NCBI GenBank assembly: GCA_019188255.1
Contig: JAETXT010000002.1
Span: 7,061,011-7,125,010, forward strand
Length of the DNA: 64,000 bases
Direction of reading: 5' to 3'
Origin: Verticillium longisporum
Taxonomy: Eukaryota; Ascomycota; Sordariomycetes; Glomerellales; Plectosphaerellaceae
The position numbers and the translations under genes are program-made. Shown here in pieces: positions 33,901-44,680 of the stretch (position 1 is its first letter; each line of letters starts with the position of its first letter). The notes under the pieces were generated by a model that was not told the origin of the DNA, did not search any database, and saw only the letters and a program-made list of their open reading frames with translations.

Positions 33901-34794
33901 TTCCGGCCGTCCACGAGCCAAAGCCACCAAGAGCATGAGATTTACAGGGCCAGAACGCGCACGAGGCTCACTCAAACCGACTGGCTGACGGTAGAGCGCA
34001 CCTTTGGCCGCGACACTGGCGGTATCACATGGCACGACTGGTGCAAGCTTGTCACGCACATGGGCTTTCAGATGCAGCCGATGGGCGGCTCAATTTTCAA
34101 GTTCACCTATACCAGCGCCAGCATGCTCCCCAATGGCCAAGGTCAAGCAGGATGGAGCGACCACACGACCCTTCACATGCAGCATGGGTCGGGCAACACC
34201 ACGCTGAGGCCCCAGGTGGCGCGCAACTATGCCACTCGCTTTCATGCGTCGTTCGGTGTAATGAGGGACACAATCGCTGAAGCATACGGCACCGACGCCG
34301 ATCCCGACCCCGAGCCAGAAGACGAGGACGATGTCGAAGAGTCGGATGGCGAGCGCAAGCGGAACAGGAAGCGGAAGAGACAGAAGGAAAGGTTTGACAG
34401 GTGGCTGAAGGCACAGCCTCCAGTTGTTTCTGGTGGTGATGGGGCACCAGCCAGGCAATTGGAGATCCCCATGGTCATGCTCGATGCAGACATTGAGGAT
34501 GGGCCGGACGACGGAGATGGGGCCGAGGAGGAGGCTACCGGACTAGCCGCTCTTGATATCAACGCCATGGTGACCAGGATGCTCGCCACGCGCGAGGGCG
34601 GCTATTTGTCACGTACGAAACGTGGGCGTGAGGAGGAGGAGGACTACGATGAGAAGGTCGACGAAGAGCTTGCAGAAGCTTACGAGGTGGACGGGTCATC
34701 TCAAGAGAACGTTGAAGAGGAATACGAGGATGAGGAGAAAGATGAGGAGGAACGCCCACGAAAGAGAGTGCGATTCAGCTCGGCGACGGGCTGA
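30979..34794 (+). CDS. Large fungal protein of unknown function with a HicA-like C-terminal motif
   Basis: One exon, 1271 residues, start at 30979 in good context (cgccATGGAT). No enzyme family is evident. The first 800 residues are mixed globular and helical, with a charged Lys/Arg-Ala stretch near 500-530 (EAKKNRKLREKARKKRG). Near residues 1003-1095 the sequence TDWLTVERTF, ITWHDWCKLVTHMGF, GGSIFKFTY, HMQHGSGNTTLRPQVAR resembles a motif at the C-terminus of large uncharacterised fungal proteins, with a fold compared to HicA-type dsRNA-binding-like domains (my inference). The usual order is W-x-D-[FW], GF, GS-x-F-x-F, H-x-x-H. The tail is acidic with basic clusters (KRNRKRKRQK, RPRKRVRF) that could be nuclear signals. 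Nuclear location is plausible; function is unknown. Confidence 0.82.
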   Translation: MDPLFDAPSLGTSRQFNVMTEEERKALLTMSAMDKTGWAPESFRDGPWGIANDPQHPWRHKDVPAFLGKLGYGTVHTMPEIIDERRARALGKIWRDEVWSAFLPLNENIRRDGDRIIYILANEQVLPDHEISTLLSNAWDKTKSMPLYAPLFGQTSITEDAPEGYRDYLSHWRGTVRHDCNAEADPSSSSQKADKVSWTRPLLDVKAKEPQTFNDFVARNMLALTIPWLHTKHLLNRHTLWKVIMDRCTAQPYDLSRVDWAASHLARSTHLAVPPYRDGWFMGFPNLEIGNKYWTSLEEISTHTIPTDARVHWHGLNIIDPGPKELRDPRFVALRDSGLVYPWGEGLLVLQCQGAISRFMENLVPSLLERLSLSNEWPKKMLKPLMSIDPYANKAEEASLIEPGLFGPDTQERMLSLIILDDIHLRRFATKRLGWLTWDDPDYRPVGASPTSRAAAFRDYSLSLYRALAELRHNPIVFRKFFAAVMEAHPGGVPENAAAAASWEAKKNRKLREKARKKRGSASASDAGAAAVARVSSEAPAGGELAKVDAPEDGHRVVRVLGHITSTDIDAKKSLVNDVLRRGIRAMIYRLEISHAIHLLFQDFADATAKDCLELDKKFDFMADPLPGPRSRVSWNSLLAHLRRFAEILKTLLVDDGLLHSSPWIRQNFQRETCNGERESRAAVGKSHMAPWALPTTFLPFEHRFARNIGALQRDEQALVDDLQLLNHGDGEAAGFIGMWRVIHEMANNVGDMSERGYFESHNTRGLANTLHHVLRWSRIMETIHPLRLSPQQYNTLLNDSRHLYFFRSLDNFDFESQVEADTMRDVQWLLGVKYADDDKPPVMIAEARKTLQAFWDEIDKWLRRTRIAPAYADGIERMRFPEKFQTPEQMEQAIIDGKSDPATTERQKWEHFRVTQICGKISTLKPREADEPAPAEPEPLPAAVIAAKETIESANKRWIMERYGGAGRHAPGRFRPSTSQSHQEHEIYRARTRTRLTQTDWLTVERTFGRDTGGITWHDWCKLVTHMGFQMQPMGGSIFKFTYTSASMLPNGQGQAGWSDHTTLHMQHGSGNTTLRPQVARNYATRFHASFGVMRDTIAEAYGTDADPDPEPEDEDDVEESDGERKRNRKRKRQKERFDRWLKAQPPVVSGGDGAPARQLEIPMVMLDADIEDGPDDGDGAEEEATGLAALDINAMVTRMLATREGGYLSRTKRGREEEEDYDEKVDEELAEAYEVDGSSQENVEEEYEDEEKDEEERPRKRVRFSSATG

Positions 34795-35023
34795 CACATT
34801 CGCAGCATACACTATCTTCCGCAACATGAGTAAAGCGATTACGATTTGGACAGATGTATTTTTAACGTGTCAAGATATACGCGCTGGATTTCTGTCTGCA
34901 TGAGGTCATAAAGTCTTTGTGTTCCAACTGATCGAAAGCCCCTTTCCCCTGAAATCTCGTAGTAAACGCCAGTATCCAAAAAGTGTTGCCCTCTTCCGTG
35001 ATCAATCTTCAACCAGACGGCGC
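34795..35023. other. Convergent intergenic spacer
   Basis: 229 bp between two facing stop codons; AT-rich 3' sequence, nothing else seen. Confidence 0.5.
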
Positions 35024-35313
35024 TCAGACTGCGAAAAACACCGTGTTTCTCAGCCCATTGTCGTCACGGCTGTACACGCTCGACGTCGCACGCGGCCGGT
35101 TCGGCGGCGGCGGCAGATCCCCATCTGCGACAGCGGGGAGACGGGTCGCAGCCACAGCATTGGCTGCTTGAGCCGTGGCCGGCTGGCCATGGGCTGCTGG
35201 CGGCTCGGGGCTCGACTGAAGACTGTGCAGAAGAGAATGGAGGCGGCTGATAGGATGATGATGGCGAGGGCGCCCAAGGCGACGGCGATGATATTGGCGT
35301 TGTGGACATCCAT
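35024..35313 (-). CDS. Small single-pass membrane protein (one-base break)
   Basis: A start at 35313 (gcaATGGAT) opens MDVHNANIIAVALGALAIII, a single membrane segment followed by FCTVFSRAP. The frame then becomes Arg-rich and unlikely. Adding one C to the C4 run at 35207-35210 (plus-strand G4) leads to a natural-looking hydrophilic tail ending DLPPPPNRPRATSSVYSRDD and NTVFFAV. The span is 290 nt, one short of a codon multiple, which fits a missing base; the product would be 96 residues. Short fungal membrane proteins of this layout, with a cytosolic Pro/Ser/Arg tail, are common and uncharacterised. I cannot name a family. The break could instead mean this is not a gene. Confidence 0.5.
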
Positions 35314-37746
35314 TGCGTGACTTTCTTCTTGTCTCCTGTCGAGGCACGGTAGGCGAGAAGATAAGGGGGCTGGGATCGGCGAAGGCGGGAATGGGGCGAG
35401 GGGGCGAGGGGGCGAGGGAGGTGATGTCCTCAGTTTCTTGGGCTCTCGCTCGTGCCGTGTCAGTCCCCTCTTCCTGTGAACAGATCAAATCCCCGTGCTC
35501 ACACCCCGGGGCCGCATCGTCTTATACAAGTGTTCCAACGCTGTCGATCAAGGGGTGGCGATGGGCTCAGTCTTTGCCGGTCAGGGGCGAGCCTCGACGA
35601 GGTGTACTGTCGCATCGCGAAACAGACAGCGTCGACGACAGCCAGCGGTCATCCGCCAGCAGCTTTTCTTCTCCTCCTCGCCGTAACAGCTCCTGTTGAC
35701 GCTGAACGCCGCCCTGTTTTCTTTGTCTGAGAAGGGGGGGCAGCGCGCGTTCTACTGGTTGTGCCGTGCGCGGCGTCCACGGCTCAGGGGTAAGCGGGGC
35801 GCCGCCCGTTGCCAGCCCCTGGCTGAGTATGGGCATCGCGACCGAGTCTGCGTTTCTTGTACGGGGCATCGTCTGCTCGTGGAGAGAGGTTGGGCGTCTC
35901 TGGTTACTGTCCGGCGACCCCCTTTCTGTGTCCTGCCCGCGGATGTTCAGGCCATCAAGCCAACGTAGCTCTCGTCCCTGAGACATGAGGTGGAACTTGA
36001 CCAACCATCATGGTCGTGGTAGGTCCACCACGGATGCCAGCAACCTTTTCAGGGACCCAGGATGCCTCACATCGCACGCGAGGCGCGCATCTGATGGGGT
36101 AGGACAACAGTGGGAGAGCATACACCAGCGGCGAAGCAGCAACGATAGCAAGCGGCAGCGTTGGTAATGATCGTATTATGATTAGAGGCTCTCTACCTCG
36201 TATTCCGACATGGACAGACCGGCCTGAGCCCCAGGCCCGGTTGAGAGGAGTATTGGGGAGATAAAAGAAGGGTATAATGCTATGTGCAAATCAAAACGCA
36301 AGCCCAAAACCAGTACGCAGACCCAGGAACAATCCATCCGCTTCCCGCTTCCCGCTTCCCGCCCGCCGTCTCATCCTTCCGTGTCTCCGGAACCGTTCAC
36401 TCATGAAACGTCCTCATCCCCGTAGAGCCCGTCAATCGTCTATCCTAATCCATCAAACCGCCACGCGCCATTCCGTGTAAGGACAAGCTGTAAATATGCC
36501 CAAAGTAGCCTCCAAGAGAAATGAGAGAAGGAAAAAAAAAATTGGCAGGGACAGGGCATGACATTCAAGAAGGAGAAAATGGCATGACACCATGCAAAAA
36601 AGAGTCTAGACAGCGCAAGGACATGCTGCCATGGTCACGAACTCCAATAGTCCGTCTCGTGTGCTGCGCCATGTGATGACCTGTCGTGGTAAACCCACGC
36701 CATGGGGGTCGCAATGCTGATCGAGAGGTGGGATGTGCCATGGGTCAGTGTGCTGCACGCAGGACAGAACGCGTCCGAGTGTACATCTTTCGAGGTTTTC
36801 ATGACGATGAAATGATGGCGTGGAAAAAAGGAGTCGTTGCACCGCCCGAGGGTCGACGCGTCGCGCAACGAAAACCTGATCATGGTAGACGTTGATCCCG
36901 TGGCGATACTAGGCCTGGGCTGTTGCGCAAGGGGGGGGGGCAGTCATCCGCGCCATGCGATGGCCCTGGAGATGCAGTGGACGGGTGGTTGACGCAGATG
37001 ATGGGCACTGCCGGACTGGTGCTGCAGTAGGAGAGAGAGGTAAAGAGGGGGTCCGTCCAGCCAGAAGACCCCCTCCTTTGGGGAGATCACCAGATCATCC
37101 CACCTGCAGCGGCAACCCCAACCCAGGGAGCCCATGATTGAAAGACCGACCTATCAAGTGGCCATCGGAGCAAACTGCTGCGCCCGGAACGAATCGGATC
37201 TGAACAGATCGGCGGACTGTGCATACGCATGCCTCGAGCACAAGGTTGTTGTATCGAATGGCGGCAGTTGATGGGGGGGTGGCGGGCCTAGGATCGCCCA
37301 TGCTTGGAGGCCATGGTTGAGCCAGGGTTCTTCTGACAATAAGAAGGGCGGCCGTGGTGACAAGATGGGAGCGAAGCGGGCGGCGGCCATGGTGGTGATG
37401 ATGATGGAGGGCGGGCAGCGAGGGCTGGTGACTGCTATATCGGGACGTGGTGGAGGTCGATGACGCATTCCCATTGGTTTGCGCCTCAACCAGCTGACTC
37501 GCCCACTCACACCACTGCCATCGCGAACCCCCTCCCCGGCTCCCTCCTTATTCTCTCGCAACGTCAAGCCTTGCACGGTCGGGCCATACTCTTACGGCCC
37601 TGTCGTACCGTCGTCTTGGTGGGTGCTCAGGCTCACGCGAGCATCGGCGTTCTCTCTGACTCACTTGCCGTCACAAGGCTACGTGACATGTCGCACCTCC
37701 CCAGCAAGCTCGACATGGGACAACGGCGCGGCGCGACGGAAGCTTA
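35314..37746. other. 2.4-kb interval: small-gene promoter and medA 3' flank
   Basis: No supported gene. It contains three G-rich 8-bp repeats at 35393-35416 and three cttcccg repeats at 36341-36361. Several open stretches on both strands lack protein-like composition. It should contain the medA 3' UTR at the right end. Confidence 0.45.
35393..35416. repeat. Three 8-bp G-rich repeats (GGGGCGAG)
   Basis: Three perfect tandem copies followed by GGAGG. With four G-runs close together this could form a G-quadruplex on the plus strand, 80 bp upstream of the small membrane-protein start. Confidence 0.9.
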
Positions 37747-40087
37747 CTAGGCCCGCTGCGCCCCGTCGTTGTACCCGTTGGAACTGTAGACCTGCGGGTG
37801 GCTGGGACCGTGGTGTGCGCTGATCGGCTGGTACTGCTCAGCGTACGTCGCCGGCGGGTGCATCGAGGGCATCGCCGACGGGTCCCAGCGACCGGGTGCT
37901 GTTGGTGCTGTGGGCTGGTGGACGATGGAGGAATGCATGCTCGGCCCGGGATAGGCGTGCGCTGCCATGGGTCTCGAATCGTACGCAGAGACGCCTGGGA
38001 GTGGACCCGACAGCCGGCCGGAAGATTGACGAGGCGACCCCGACGTGAGCGCTGGTGACAGAGCGCGAGAATGCGTTGGGGCGCCAGTGTAGGTCGGCCA
38101 GTTGTGGTTGCTCCCCGAGAGAGAGCGAGGTGAGGTCAAGGTGTCATGATGATGCATGTGGGACTGTACCCCGTAGACGTTGACTCCATCAGAGGCCACC
38201 GTCGGCGCGGGCGGAGTCGGCAGCGCCGGGTACGAATTGACGGGTGCCGGCGTCAACATCTGCCCTGTGGGCAGCGTCGACGAAGGGCTCGCGCTGTACT
38301 TTCCGATGATCTTCTTGAGCGCCGACTCCAAGATCTTCCAGGGGAACACCTTGACGTCCTTCTCAATGTTTCGCGGCTTTGGATTAGGGAAAGCCATGAT
38401 AATCTTGAAGAACTCCTCCGAGTCGCTCTTCGCCTTGCTGACGGTCTGTGGGCGGAATCCTTCAAGATTGCGTCTGATGCGGTTCTTCTCCTCCACTGAA
38501 AACCGGTTGGGTGCGACGACGAGCTGCTCCAGCAGGTAGATTGTATCGACCGACGTCACGAAGCATTCGTTCTTCTCGGCCCACCAGATGCAGCTGATAC
38601 ACACAGAGTTGGGCGGCCGTTCGTTCACGTTGACGGCGCGAAAGGTTGTTGTAAGCGTCGAACCTGTCTGCTTCTTGTTGAACATGACAATGCGGCGACG
38701 GTTGGACCATTCGTCCGGGGTCCAGTTCTCGGCCATGTTGTCGAGCTTGCCCATGATGTTCAGAACCGCCTTGTTGGAATACGAGCTGGATCCCCAGTTG
38801 GGATACGCCGGACCCTGGCTGCTGCCCGGAGAGGTCTGCAGCGAAGTCGTTCGCACCAGCGTCGGTGTCGTCGGGGTGGGCATTGGCAGCGGTGTCAGGC
38901 TGGGGCGCGAAATATGCGTGTGTGTCATGGGGGGGCCCGGCGTCCGTCCATAGGTCTGCTGCCAGCCAGCCATGGGCGGCCGCAGAGGCGGCGGCGCGGC
39001 ACGAGGAAAGTGCTGCTCCGTGAAAGAAGCGCTGCGATATGTGCTGAGCATGTTGTTGTCCTGGGGAAATGTGGGTTCATACGGCGACTGAGATGGCTGG
39101 GGAGGTGCAGTTGCGAAGTTGTAGGCATTTGTAGTTGAATCGTAGCCCAGCTGTGTTGTTGCTGACCTGGGCGACCTCTGGTGCTGTTCAGGTGACTTGG
39201 ACAGCTTCCTCGTGATCTCGTCGGGGTTGGCACCCGCGCCTGCGAGCGACGCATCGTGATAGGCAAACGTGCTGGCTGCTGTGCGCGAGACTTCTTCTCC
39301 GTTCGCTGCTTCGATCAGAAGTGTCAAAGGCACGCTGGGTCCTTGGCAGCCTGTGACCATAATGTCTGGTGCCTCTGCTGTGAAGGTCAGCGTGCAGCCG
39401 TTGGCGTCACGGCTGTCCTTGACATTCTCTGCAAGCACCTTGTGCGTGCCAAAGACCAGATAGAGGTAAGGCATGGGCGATGTCATTGCGAGCAAGTCAT
39501 CCTGCGAGGACACCTTTGCCATAACTTTCGTACCGGCCATACCCGTGCTGGGTTGGCATGACACGACGGTAGGTCCGACAGACATGTATTGCCCGACGGC
39601 GCTGTTGGCAGCGAAAGCTCCCTGGTTGAGCTGGCTGGCGCTCAGCTGCGCGCTGCCGTCGTGGTGCTGACCATGGTAGGTAGGCGCACCGTAGGCCTGG
39701 TACGCGCCGTCTTGATACTCCCGACCAGAGTCATACCCTGCCATCATGTCAGTTGGGCTTGATTTCCGCGGTAGACTGCCCATCAACGCACCATGAAGCG
39801 GGGTCGGCTGAGGCTTCCCGTATTGGGACATGGGGAGGAGACCCTCTTGCGGAGAACCACCGCGAAGGTCTCCGTTCGCTCTGGCGACTGCTTCTTCGTA
39901 CTTCAGCGTCACCGTCTCAGGCGAGTCGAGCCCCTCTTCGCCAACAATGATTGGCCTTTGGGGGTGGTAGTCGGGCTGTACATTGGTTAGCCTGCCTCCA
40001 GAGGTGAAGACGAGAAACCGAAGGTCCGCCATGACTTACCTCGAAAGGCTTGTAGGGAGCGCACTCAAATTTCGCTGCTGCCGACAT
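37747..40087 (-). CDS. medA: MedA/Medusa developmental transcriptional regulator
   Basis: Orthologue of Aspergillus MedA, Fusarium Ren1 and Magnaporthe Acr1, nuclear regulators of conidiophore development and adhesion. The first exon is tiny: 40087-40040 encodes MSAAAKFECAPYKPFE. A 64-nt intron follows (GTAAGT, gctaac, CAG), then one long exon 39975-37747; total 758 residues. Residues about 145-258 (VGPTVVSCQPSTGMAGTKV, YLVFGTHKVLAE, TFAYHD) look like an IPT/TIG-type Ig fold (inference). The conserved Medusa region is at about 425-578: NWTPDEWSNRRRIVMFNKK, CISCIWWAEKNECFVTSVD, NRIRRNLEGFRP, FPWKILESALKKIIGKY. Flanks are Pro/Ser/Gln/His-rich and disordered, as in the family. The open frame starting at the intronic ATG 40032 is a decoy. 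A 14-kb gene-free region lies upstream. Confidence 0.93.
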
Positions 40088-43000
40088 TCAAGCTGTCAAG
40101 ATGGAGAAGATGGGAAAGCTTGGAGTAGGATCGGGGAAGTGCAGTCCACTTGTTTCGGGAGTGGTCCGCGACTAAGGCCTTGTGGAGTTATTTTGTGGGA
40201 GAGACAACGGGGAAGAGAGACTAGCAAGACGTCTGAGGACAATGCTGTGGATGTTGTAGAGGGTCGAAACAGCGGCAGTAAAAAGGGGTTAGCGCCAGTG
40301 GATATCAATGGAATGCTGCGCGAGACAGCACGTCGAGAATTCCTGGTGGCTAGTTCATGAGTGGCGTTGAGATAGTCTCGGTCCAGCGGCGAGGGAGGAA
40401 TGCTGAGGTATCTGAGAGACACGCGCTGCACCGAATCGGGGTGACAGACGAGGGAGATCAGGATCCGGAGGTGGTTGGGATCTTGGAGTAGAAGGCTCTT
40501 AAACCCAGATGAGGGTTCTTTGATGAGAGATGCTTTGCGGCTGGGGCCTCAGCGAGTGTTGGCTGTCATTGGATGCCGTGTGATGAAGCAAACCCAAGGA
40601 AGCCCGTTGGCTGAGGAGGGTGTAAGGAGATCTGAGAATGTCTCCAGCGTGGTCCTCGCGCGTTAGAGAGGGCTGTAAGCCCGACGTGTTGATCTTGTGG
40701 AATGTGTCAGCCGGATGTTCCAGGCACCCAGCCCACCTTGCAGTGCAGCAGATATTCCAGCGCAGGAAGGCTCTGCCCTGCGCACGGAGGGTTCATGGCC
40801 ACGTAGCTGCAGCGCGGATAGTGGAAGGGGATCACGCACTCACCCGTTGATGGAGCCGAAGTTCCTCGCTGAACAAGATCCAATCATAGATCGGGGGACA
40901 AACGCTCTCGATGGGGTGTTCGCAGCTCAGCGATGGTGGAGCTGCAGAATCGTTCGTGTGCCGGTATCCTGTGAACCTGTTCGCACAATGTAGGTCTGGG
41001 TTCGTTAGAAACAGATCTCTGACGACAGGCGAGGGCCCGGGGGTGATGCGTGGGAGGATGGAAAGGAAGCCGGAGGCCCAACAGGATGAAGAGGGAGAGT
41101 AGAGAAAGAAGGGAAGCAGACAGGGCTCAGGAAAGTCAGACTTGTCGCTGATTTTGTTTAGGTTCTGCCACTGGGTAGAAGACAGCAGGAATGCGGATGA
41201 AGTAGACGGACAGATGTTGCATGTCTCCCAAGGGTCGGCCCTTTCTTGTGGAGGCAAGCTCGCTGTTGAAGTCTGGCGATCCAGATCCACTCGGGATGTT
41301 CCAGCGGTTGGACTTGGGGGCTTGCTTTTTTCTCTCTGCCGCTCATACATATGCCAGAGGCACCAATAACCCGAACCGCGTACCAGGAGTGCCCCTCCCT
41401 TGCAGCAGGCAGTCCCTCGCACCCGTTGCTTTTGGGTCTACGGGGCTCTGCTAGCAGATGGCCCTGCTGCAGGTGACGCTACGGACAGTGGGAGCTTAGA
41501 AGGCCTGGGGGCCATATGACAAGTGTGGGGAGGCAGCGGAAGGGGTGATTTACCAGCAGGGATACAACTGGAGCTGGGATGCAAGATTCCAGCGTCCCTT
41601 GAGCTTGCAAGGATGGCTGATCATTGCACGAAAGGGTGGGGATAATGTGGAAGAGGGCGAAAGGGGGGGCAAGAACGGCGGGGGGATAGATGATGTGCGG
41701 ACGGGTGTGCAGATTGAAAGTTGCGGTAAGGTGTGGTACGCTACTGACGGTACGTGCTCTTGACCAAGGCTGTTTCGTCCAAGACATGCTCATGTGTCCG
41801 ATAGGCACATCATGTTCGTTGCTTCGCAGGTGTTCTGAACAGCCAAGCAGAGAGACAAAACGAACGGAACGATGTCCTACTTTCCGTGCTTCGTGTGGTA
41901 GGAGGGGGGGGGCGGAGAGCAACGAAGAGCTCACGCAGGGAGAGCCCAAAGGGAAGACCAGGGAAGACCGGGGGGGAGCAGGGAGGAAGAAGAAACGAAG
42001 GGGTGGCAGCCCCGCGGATGATAAACGAAGACGGAAAAAGTGTGTAGGGAGGTCACGTAACGAGAGAATGGGTAGAGCAGTGCACCGCTTCAAGATGGAA
42101 AGAAAAGCAACGACGAATGATGATGGTACAGACGTACGGAGATCGGAGGTGGGATGGACGCCTTGGTGAAGACGCCCAAGAGCCAAAAATGTTGTGTAAG
42201 TCGGCAGAACCCTTGTCGGGCCTGTGCTCGCAGGTAGCCTGGTCGCCTGTCGCCTGTTGCCCTGTGCTGCTGCTGGGCTGCAGCAGATGGAGGGGCGTGT
42301 CTGATCGACCTGTAGGGGACTCGGGGGTGGCTGTAAGGCGGCCTCCCGTGTGTCTTCTTGTTTACTGCGAACCATGTGTTAGCGTGATTGGCCATAGCTT
42401 CCAGCGCCAGCCGCGACAGCCCAATCGAGCGCACACCAACGGCCAAGGATGGTATGGCTCAGGAAGCCCTGTGTAGTCCGTCCGCCGTCCCTTCTGGCTG
42501 ACTCTCTGCTCTGTCGTCGAGTTCCACCGAATCTCGCCGTCCGTCTGTGGTTGATGCGAGTGCCGGCCGCCGGCTGAACCCTTGTGGCTCTCCCGCGCTG
42601 GTCTTGGTTGTTGGATGTCGGCGGAGTAGGTGGCGAGACACTGATCAAAGGAGGGCCGACGAGAAGCATGCGAATGCCAGACATGAGGAGATGAGACTGT
42701 TCTCACCTTAGTTTCTCTTTGCTCCCCAACGTTGCGTGCGTGGTTCGTGCTGCGTTGTCGGCTTTTGCGTTTCTGCTATACCCTGCTTCCGGGCGACTGG
42801 TACAAAGTCGGCGGCTTACAAGAGATGCCCGGAGGACATGACCCAGAAGGAAGTAAAAAAAAAAAGACCAAGATATTTGTTCCGTGGCCTGCGGAACCAG
42901 CAGACAGTCGTGAATATGAGATGAATCGCCCTACCCACCGCCGTATCCGGAGCATATGCTAAATCGTTCAGGCTCCTGGCCAAAACCCAAAATCTACTCG

Positions 43001-44659
43001 ATGGCGTCGTTTCGGCTCCTTGAAGCTCCGGGACGCAGCTGCCAAACGACGATCTCTTGCTTGGGGCTACCGGGGTAGCGCGAATTGCCCCGAGCTGGGC
43101 GCAGATGGGCGAGGCGGCTTTTGGGCGATCTCTCGTCTCTTCGGCGCGGCCTGGCTCGCTCGCTGGCGTTTGGGATGACAGGGGGCCCCTGAAAGCTGAC
43201 GCTGGATCTCCAGGGACTTGGTGGTTTTGCTTTGGCGGCCCTGCCCACGTAATTGGTCAGTCAGTCATGAGTGATCATAGCGCAGGTTACGGTGAGTGAG
43301 GTACGGAGCGGCTCCCAGGGCGATCAGTGGATTCGTTTCTCCCAGGGTGTCGAACAGCAAGCACCACGGCAGTCCGCCTGCAACATCTGCGGTGAGCGCA
43401 CCGGCAGAGGGGATGTGTCTTGCATTTAGCCTCCCAGATCGGAGACGCAGACCTCTCGCTGGGGTTGAGAGCAAGTGTCCCCCATCCCATCTCGGCCTCA
43501 TCGTCGACGCCAGATGAGACGACTGATCACCCACTCCCAGCAGAGCGGCCGAGGCGCCATGATCCGCAGAACTGGCTGGGCCAGGGCCAGACGGCACGGC
43601 TTCTGTACGGTATTTTCAGGCTTGGCTGTCGTCGGCACCCCTGGCTCGAAGACCATGGCCACGGGAGATACGTGACAATCCCAGCCAGGCCTGGAAGGCC
43701 CGCTATCCCAAGGATCGTCAACCTCTGCCCTGACTCCTTCCGCCCGCGTGGGCCATATCAAGTGCCAATCTACCAAGCTCTTGTGGCCACAAGCTGGGTT
43801 ACGGATTGCGTCGGAAGGTGATTGATGATGCCAAATACGCCGCCAGTGAACAAGCAAGCGCTGTGGGGGGCGGTCGACCGACTGACTCGGGGCGATTGCG
43901 GCAGGGGGGAAAAGGTGTGTTCAAAACTTACAGATCGAGGATAGATGTCGTTGTTTGCGACTGAACTCGTGGTATTCGTTCTTGTTGGTTGGACAATGCA
44001 ACGGTGAAGTTCCACTCCCTCAGGTGTTGCTCCTGCCAGGCACAGACGTCTCTGTCTCTCCCTAGACGACGTTATCGAATACTAGTACCCAACTGGCGTT
44101 GAGCTACGGGAGAATCGACAATTTGACAGCAGATCTTGGGGGAGGCTAATCGTAAGACTCGTTCGCCGGTAGTGTCTTGGATGATGGGATGATCAGCGCT
44201 CAGAAGCAATGACAATTCGTGTCCTGAACAAAGCGTGACTATGGCACCCACGTTCGCAATTATATGATTGATTCTGGACCTTGGCAAAACTTAGGATAGG
44301 ATGGCTTCTGTAAGAGGACCGGGTAGATATACCTGAAGTAAGTCGTGTACCATGCTGCATCTCCAGCATGGCCTCACTCTCTCTCCAAGCACACTTGCCT
44401 ACAAGCGATTCCAATTCATCTGTAACTGAGCTTGATTGCTGGTGTAGCCTCATCGCGGAAAGTCTGACGACGTACCAGCAAGCATCTCCGATCGTCCGTG
44501 GACAAGGCTCAGGATAGAGTAGGGTACGGGCGCAGGAACCGGAGTGAGGGAGAGCCCTGGGTGACCGATATTGCCCTCGGTAGGCGGAACCTAAGCGTGA
44601 GCAGGGATCTCCCTGCCGACAGGATGACGGGGAGGTCTGGCGGTAAGGACCAGGGTCTG

Positions 44660-44680
44660 TTTTTTTTTGGGGGGGGGGGG
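44660..44680. repeat. T9-G12 homopolymer junction
   Basis: Nine T followed directly by twelve G on the plus strand, in the gene-free region. The length is hard to sequence accurately. Confidence 0.9.

Noticed and set aside
39976..40032. ATG at 40032 as the medA start
   Set aside because: It lies inside a standard intron; the upstream 16-codon exon gives a better N-terminus in frame.
41479..42375. 298-codon minus-strand open stretch
   Set aside because: Its translation is Ser/Pro/Leu-rich low complexity expected from purine-rich non-coding DNA; no domain and no intron structure.
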